Shown here: positions 59,363-64,000 of the stretch, in pieces | Layout: every line of letters begins with the position of its first letter | Position numbering within the stretch: the first letter of the stretch is position 1 | Origin: Deuterostichococcus epilithicus | Lineage: Eukaryota > Chlorophyta > Trebouxiophyceae > Prasiolales > Stichococcaceae | DNA length: 64,000 nucleotides | Direction of reading: 5' to 3' | Assembly: GCA_033439295.1 (NCBI GenBank) | Contig: JAVTLE010000010.1 | Coordinates: forward strand, 806,001-870,000 | Made by a program: the position numbers and the translations under genes | Notes under the pieces: model-generated | Told to the model about the DNA's origin: nothing | Databases searched by the model: none | What the model saw: only the letters and a program-made list of their open reading frames with translations

Positions 59363-61007
59363 TCACTCATCAGGCTTTGTTGCTGCTGCCGCCGCTGCCC
59401 GCGTCATCTCCACAATCAGCGATTTGATATCTTTCCTATCTTCGGCAGGCCTGCAGCACAGAACAAGGTCGCAATGCTGTACTATTGCGCATCCCTGTAA
59501 TGCCAGCATGGGCAGGGGAGCCATGCTGGGACGACCAGCTTGCTGTGGGCGTCATTTCTCCTGCTCACCTTGGGAACGGCAAGCGGACGGGGATGGCGTC
59601 GCGTTCGAAGCTGGCGCTGATGTTCATCCCCAGCCTGTCCAGGTCCTTGATTTCCGCGCTGTCAACCGGCAGGCCTGTGTAGTGCTGCACCATGTCCCTC
59701 GTCGAGCTGGCATGGTCGTCATTCCTGCAGGTGAAGTCGCATCAGCATTTCGAAGGGAATGACATTGGCTGAGGAAGTGGACCTGCAGCAATCTGAAGCC
59801 TTCTCGAACGATGGTCGACTAGGCTCCCCGCTCACATGTGCCTGGCAATCGGCGCCGAGAACGCTGCCACCGGATCCGTCTGTGCCGCGCAAAACTCTGT
59901 GCTGGACACCTGCAAGACACACATCTAAAGTTTTGCCAAGTCTCGAGGCGGGTACACGACTTTTGTGCCAGCTGAGCCGCCAAATGCAAGACTGGGCCAG
60001 CGGAGTCCAGGCTCACCGTGGCTGCACGGGCGAAGCCGCCGTTGAACCTGCCTTCGAGGATCTCGTCCATTCGGAAGATGGAGAAATCCCCAAAAGAAGC
60101 CTGCGCCCCAGAAAGCTCGGCACTGGAGCGGCTGCCAACATATCTATCAGCTGCACCCTCCCATGAGCGCACGGGGTGTGTGATCGCAAGAAAGCCTGCT
60201 CACCCAGAATGAGCCCGGGTTCCTCGTCATGTACGCCTCCCTGGCGGCAGCCTCCTCCGACTTGGACACCGGCAGCACCCTGCCGACCAGCGTGAAGCGC
60301 GCATCCGACATGCCCTGCGGCGCCCACACCTTGCTCAGCAGCGAGGTGCCGGGTGCACGCCCACAACAGCAGCTGCTCGACATGCTGTGGTCCGGCGCAC
60401 ATGCCTGCCCTTCCCGGGGGCCCAGCAGACGATGCACTGTGCTTGTGGGACTTGATCCTGCAGTTCAGCGCGCCCAAACAATGCTGTCTCGTCTCACCTG
60501 GAAGCCCGGCGAGGTGACTGTCAGGCTGCACCGCGGGTCGGTGCGGATGTCGCGCGTGTGGCCACTGAGGGAGCTCAGCGCAAACACTGGGCGCCCCTGC
60601 CCGTCCACACCATACTCCACCACGGAGCCCAGTGGAAAGCCCGCGGCGGCCCGGCTCGAGCCAATCGTCGAGAGCACCCCCGTCCTGAGGTGAAACAGCG
60701 AGGTCTGGGCCGGCGACCATGCCACAGAGAACCTCACACGCGGCAGATGGCGGTCTGCGCATGCCCAGTGCTGGTCGTCCACGAGAATTAGGGCAGCAGT
60801 CGGAGGCTCGATGAAACACCATCTTGAAGCGCCTCATGTTGTGCACCTGTTGATCTCCACGAGCATGCGTGCCTCCTCTGGGACGGAAATCCGGGCCGCA
60901 GCCTTCTGGTGCTCGTGGAACTTGTCCATAACCGTGGACTGATCGCTGGCCGTCGCAGCCGATGCAGCGACTTGTCTGAAGCCTACTTGCGGTTCACATC
61001 GCCGCAT
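59363..61007 (-). CDS. HugZ/HOZ-type protein (split-barrel FMN/heme fold)
   Basis: Seven exons, 60847-61007, 60498-60684, 60204-60314, 60017-60100, 59836-59909, 59569-59724 and 59363-59450, splice in frame to about 286 residues. It belongs to the pyridoxamine-5'-phosphate-oxidase-like split-barrel group whose plant members (HOZ) are plastid heme-binding proteins. Marks: PEEARMLVEINR, GVLSTIGSSRAAAGFPLGSV, RPVFALSSLSGHTRDIRTDP, CSLTVTSPGFQ, ARFTLVGRVLPV, SIFRMDEILEGRFNGGFARA, then the C-terminal DUF2470-like part ARHMNDDHASSTRDMVQHY, LPVDSAEIKDLDRLG, VRLPFPR. The N-terminus (MRRCEPQVGFRQVAASAATA) is compatible with a plastid transit peptide. Whether it degrades or only binds heme cannot be told. 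Confidence 0.9.
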
Positions 61008-61528
61008 CACAGTTATTGCTTGTCAGCAGTGCATCAGACCGACATGTGACGCATGACATGCAGTCTGCGCACCTGACATGATGAAATGCCGACCGTTGTG
61101 CGGTCTGAAAAGTCGCGCCGACAGACCTGCTGATCTAAGAGTGTGCGACTGGCTGCGGATGAAATGGGGTTGTGCTGCTGATTGCCGAAGCAGCATTGCG
61201 GTGACCATTGATGGCGTGATTTGACCTTCTCTGTGGACGATGCGCCACTGTTCAAATGATGCGTTCAACTCCAGCAAAACGCACTAGATACTCATATTGC
61301 TGGCGAACGAATTGAGTTGCGCGTGCACCTGCGTTCTGCCCATGCCTGACGTGGCACATTGACGGTGCACGTGAGTTGTTCCGCTTTTTTGATATATTTA
61401 GCCAGTGCTGGTGGGCGACACAAAACACCATGCATGTTGCGATAGAAAATTGCTTCCCATTCGTCATACGTCGCCACGCGTGTCCTCGCAAATAGCAAGC
61501 TTTCGCCGCTGCGTTGCCGCGATCTGTG
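61008..61528. other. Divergent promoter interval of HugZ/HOZ and pyroglutamyl-peptidase genes
   Basis: 521 bases, visibly less GC-rich than the coding DNA. No exon recognised. Confidence 0.4.
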
Positions 61529-63083
61529 ATGGCCCCAAACCTCGTGGTCACAGGTTTTGGTTCATTCTACGGTGCGCTGCTGCCCCAACGTACATGTGAG
61601 ATTTCGATGCACTGCAGGGGGTCCTCGCTCGGATTGGCAATGATTTCGGCTAATGCGATGTGTGTCAGGCATCGACAAGAATCCAACAGAGTGGATCGTC
61701 AAACAGCTGGCAAAAGACCATGAGAATGCAGGTGCGCTCTCGCGGACTTGCTCTGCCTTGGATCCTGGATGTTGCCCGCTGGCATGTGGAAATCAGCACG
61801 ACACAACCTTCAATGACGCATTTCTGCATGCATTCCATGCAGAGACTGCAGGGAACGGGACCGCGCATGCCAGCTTCGCCGTGCTGGAGGTGATCAAGCA
61901 TGCGAACCAGATTGGATGCTGAGCTCAAGGCGTTTCAACTTGTGCACTGACATGGCGCAGGCATGATCATGCTTGCAGACAGTTATAACACCTTGTTGAC
62001 CTGCCGGATGGTCTTGATCCTGCAAGGTGTCGGCGCATTACGTGAGAGACAAACTCACATCTCTTGCGGAGGAGACAGATGCGGGCGCCCACACTGTTTT
62101 TTTGCATTTTGGCGTGGAGGCCTATGCGCAAGGCTTCAAGCTGGAGGCGAGACGGCGCTCTGTGGCATTTGCGCGCTCCTCCGCTGTGCCTTGGTCCTCA
62201 ATTGCAGTCAACCGTGGCATTTTTGCATGATCAACACTGCACTCTAAGTATGCTGAAACGAGCCTGTGCATGCGGCAGAGGCAGGCTTTCAATGAGGCAG
62301 ACTTTCGGGTACCAGACCAGGTGAGGTGCTGCCAGAGCAGGAAGACTGGTGGACAGGCGTGCATGTTGCTGTGCGATACGCGAGCCAGACAAATCACGGT
62401 ACATCTGGTCATTGCGATGGCCATGGTGTCGCAGGCGGGCTGGGAGCCAGAGCACCAGCCGATTGATCCAGAGCATGGCCTCCACCATCGGCTGCTGACG
62501 AGCCTGCCGGTGGAGGACTTGGCAGGTATGGATACAGGTTGTGACTTGAGAGACATCATGCATGCTGACGAATCATCGAGGCTGAGTGCCGGGTCATTTT
62601 GCAGGGACGCTGCGGGAAACCTTCAGCACATCAGTGTCGGATGATGCGGGCAGGCGAGCACAATTCTGGACCGCCTGCTTGCAGCTCTGCCCGTGAAGCC
62701 AATTCTCACCCGTGCAAAGGCTCTCAGGATCACAGAAACGAGGCTGCAGGGATTTTTGCAGGTTCGTCTGCAATTATGCGTTGTACTGGAGCCTGCGGCA
62801 ATGCCAGCAGCATCAGGGCGGCAGCTGGGAGGCGCTGTTCGTGCACGTGCCGCCCTTCGAGGTCATTCCGGCAGAACAGCAGCTCGCCTTTGCGCACGAG
62901 CTGCTGCGCTTGCTCAGGCAGCAGCCGGCGGCAGCCAGCGGCAGCGCCGGCACAGCGCGCAGCAGCGCCGCCAGCAGCGGCGGCGGCGGAGCCATCCAGC
63001 AGGTGTTCAGCTGGCTCGGGCACCAGCCTCTGCAGGCCCTGAGCTACGCCCTGCTGACATGGCTCACGGTCAAGAAGAAATGA
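61529..63083 (+). CDS. Pyroglutamyl-peptidase I (C15 family)
   Basis: Cysteine peptidase that removes N-terminal pyroglutamate. Eight exons, 61529-61571, 61669-61731, 61852-61889, 62027-62146, 62279-62320, 62435-62525, 62605-62653 and 62762-63083, give about 255 residues. Start MAPNLVVTGFGSFYGIDKNP fits the family (VTGFxxFxG...NPTE). Then TVFLHFGVEAYAQGFKLERQ, AFNEADFRVPDQAGWEPEHQ, SVSDDAGRFVCNYALYWSL with the nucleophile Cys, and ALFVHVPPFEVIPAEQQ with the catalytic His. After that comes an Ala/Ser/Gly-rich linker and a C-terminal hydrophobic segment (LQALSYALLTWLTVKKK) that usual C15 enzymes lack; it could anchor a membrane. Two introns use GC donors, GAG|gcgaga (after 62146) and CAG|gcgagc (after 62653); both are required by the match to the family. 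Confidence 0.92.
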
Positions 63084-63420
63084 CAACCGGAGCGCCATGG
63101 GACGGCAGCTTGCTGTGGCGTCATCGTCACAGGTCTCTCGGTCAATATTGCCTGCTGTCGATTAAAACTGCAAAAACCCAGCTTTCGAAAAGAGATGCGC
63201 ACAGCTGCGGGAGCCTGTGCTTGTCCAGGCTTGCCACATGATCCACCTGGTCGCGATAAAGAGAAAATCGCATACAAAGAACTAGGTATTCTCTATACAG
63301 GTCGAGTTTCAAGTTGAGTTTCGACAGACACTCTGGCATGCCCGGAAAGCATTTGCTCAAGCACCAATGCGTGCGCCAACAAAGTGGTGCCCCATCAAAT
63401 GCTGCCTATCCAGCAGAAGT
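63084..63420. other. Convergent interval at the right end
   Basis: 3' UTRs of two genes expected; nothing else recognised. Confidence 0.4.
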
Positions 63421-64000
63421 TCATGCGACATACTGCGTCACGGGCTTGTCCGTCACGCAGCGCCGCAGGTCGGTGTCGAAGCAGGACCGCCAGAAGTACC
63501 CACCACCATCGTTGCGCACCCTGTGGGCCGGTCCCACCTGCTTGCTGTGGCGCAGCCGCTTCTGCCCTGCAGTGACATGGGATCCCGATGCCATCATGCA
63601 GGTTGCTGCAGCGTCCCGCAAGGCGCCAGAGTCGAGGCCTCCAGTGCATGCAGTTGGATGCGATTGCAAGTCTGTTGTGGACCCAACGCCATACTGCAGT
63701 CGCAGATGCGGCGGCGCCTGCTCCGGGTAGGGACCTGCGCCACCTGACGGAAGGGGAGCATGACTGCAACCGTCACAACCGCAGCCCCACCTGTGACGTC
63801 GACGATGGGGCAGTGGAAGCGCTGGATGCCCTTGAGCAGCTCGAAGCGCCGGTCGAAATCTGCCGGCAGCGGGATGGCGGTCCCGCAGGCGGCCGCCAGC
63901 TGGTCGATGTCATCTGCCCTGAAGAAGCGGCAGTACTCCAGCCAGTACTCGCCTGTGACATGAAGAAATGTTGCGTTGAAACCGCTCAACTTCTTTGTGC
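63421..64000 (-). CDS. C-terminus of an unrecognised protein (runs off right edge)
   Basis: Two exons, 63791-63952 and 63421-63566, join in frame. The sequence includes EYWLEYCRFFRADDIDQLAA, IPLPADFDRRFELLKGIQRF, HCPIVDVTGQKRLRHSKQV, DGGGYFWRSCFDTDLRRCVT and ends DKPVTQYVA. It is rich in aromatic and charged residues, clearly a folded domain, but I cannot place it in a family. The rest of the gene lies beyond the window, so no function is offered. Confidence 0.7.

Noticed and set aside
1-64000. Plastid, mitochondrial or bacterial origin of the window
   Set aside because: Dense spliceosomal introns, presequences on organelle proteins and eukaryotic genes such as eIF3d rule it out.

Overview
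The window is nuclear DNA of a green alga, most likely a chlorophyte of the trebouxiophyte type; I cannot name the genus. The evidence is a GC-rich sequence, about 20 intron-dense genes (roughly 145 introns; donors mostly GTG[AC]G, acceptors mostly TGCAG or GCGCAG), algal TGTAA poly(A) motifs, and green-lineage proteins: plastid ADP-glucose pyrophosphorylase large subunit, DEG7, a HugZ/HOZ-type protein, carboxyarabinitol-1-phosphatase, plant-type FPG without a zinc finger, HPAT-type arabinosyltransferase, and an SP1/MUL1 RING ligase. No tRNA, rRNA, CRISPR array, prophage, retroelement or complete transposon was recognised.

Layout. 1-420 (-): 5' part of ADP-glucose pyrophosphorylase. 1259-6948 (+): OSR1/BLUS1-like kinase. 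7392-9890 (-): GT64 glycosyltransferase. 10091-10821 (-): BolA. 11101-21055 (+): DEG7, 24 exons. 21808-22719 (-): small lysine-tailed protein. 23627-25506 (-): LRAT/NlpC-like protein. 26741-29580 (+): bacterial-type glucokinase. 30195-31217 (-): mitochondrial ferredoxin. 31674-34559 (+): HPAT. 34723-37372 (-): FPG. 37950-40846 (+): membrane-anchored methyltransferase-like protein. 41105-43498 (+): CA1P. 44127-47055 (+): SP1/MUL1. 47433-52231 (-): eIF3d. 52654-56760 (-): METTL17/Rsm22. 57147-59172 (+): CCDC97. 59363-61007 (-): HugZ/HOZ-type protein. 61529-63083 (+): pyroglutamyl peptidase. 63421 to right edge (-): C-terminus of an unrecognised protein.

The genes do not form one pathway. Most sit in divergent or convergent pairs 0.2-0.8 kb apart. 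Loose themes are carbohydrate metabolism (AGPase, glucokinase, two glycosyltransferases, CA1P), organelle biology (ferredoxin, METTL17, HOZ, SP1) and Fe-S biology (BolA, ferredoxin, METTL17).

The most unusual signal is in the introns. Eight truncated, diverged copies of exon edges, usually the 3' splice site plus the first 30-70 bases of an exon, lie next to the true exons of eIF3d (four), METTL17 (two), DEG7 and HPAT. At least eight introns appear to use GC instead of GT donors, and FPG contains 18-, 26- and 29-base microexons. I found no convincing new multi-gene system. Exon models come from protein-family matching by eye, so boundaries may be off by a few bases.
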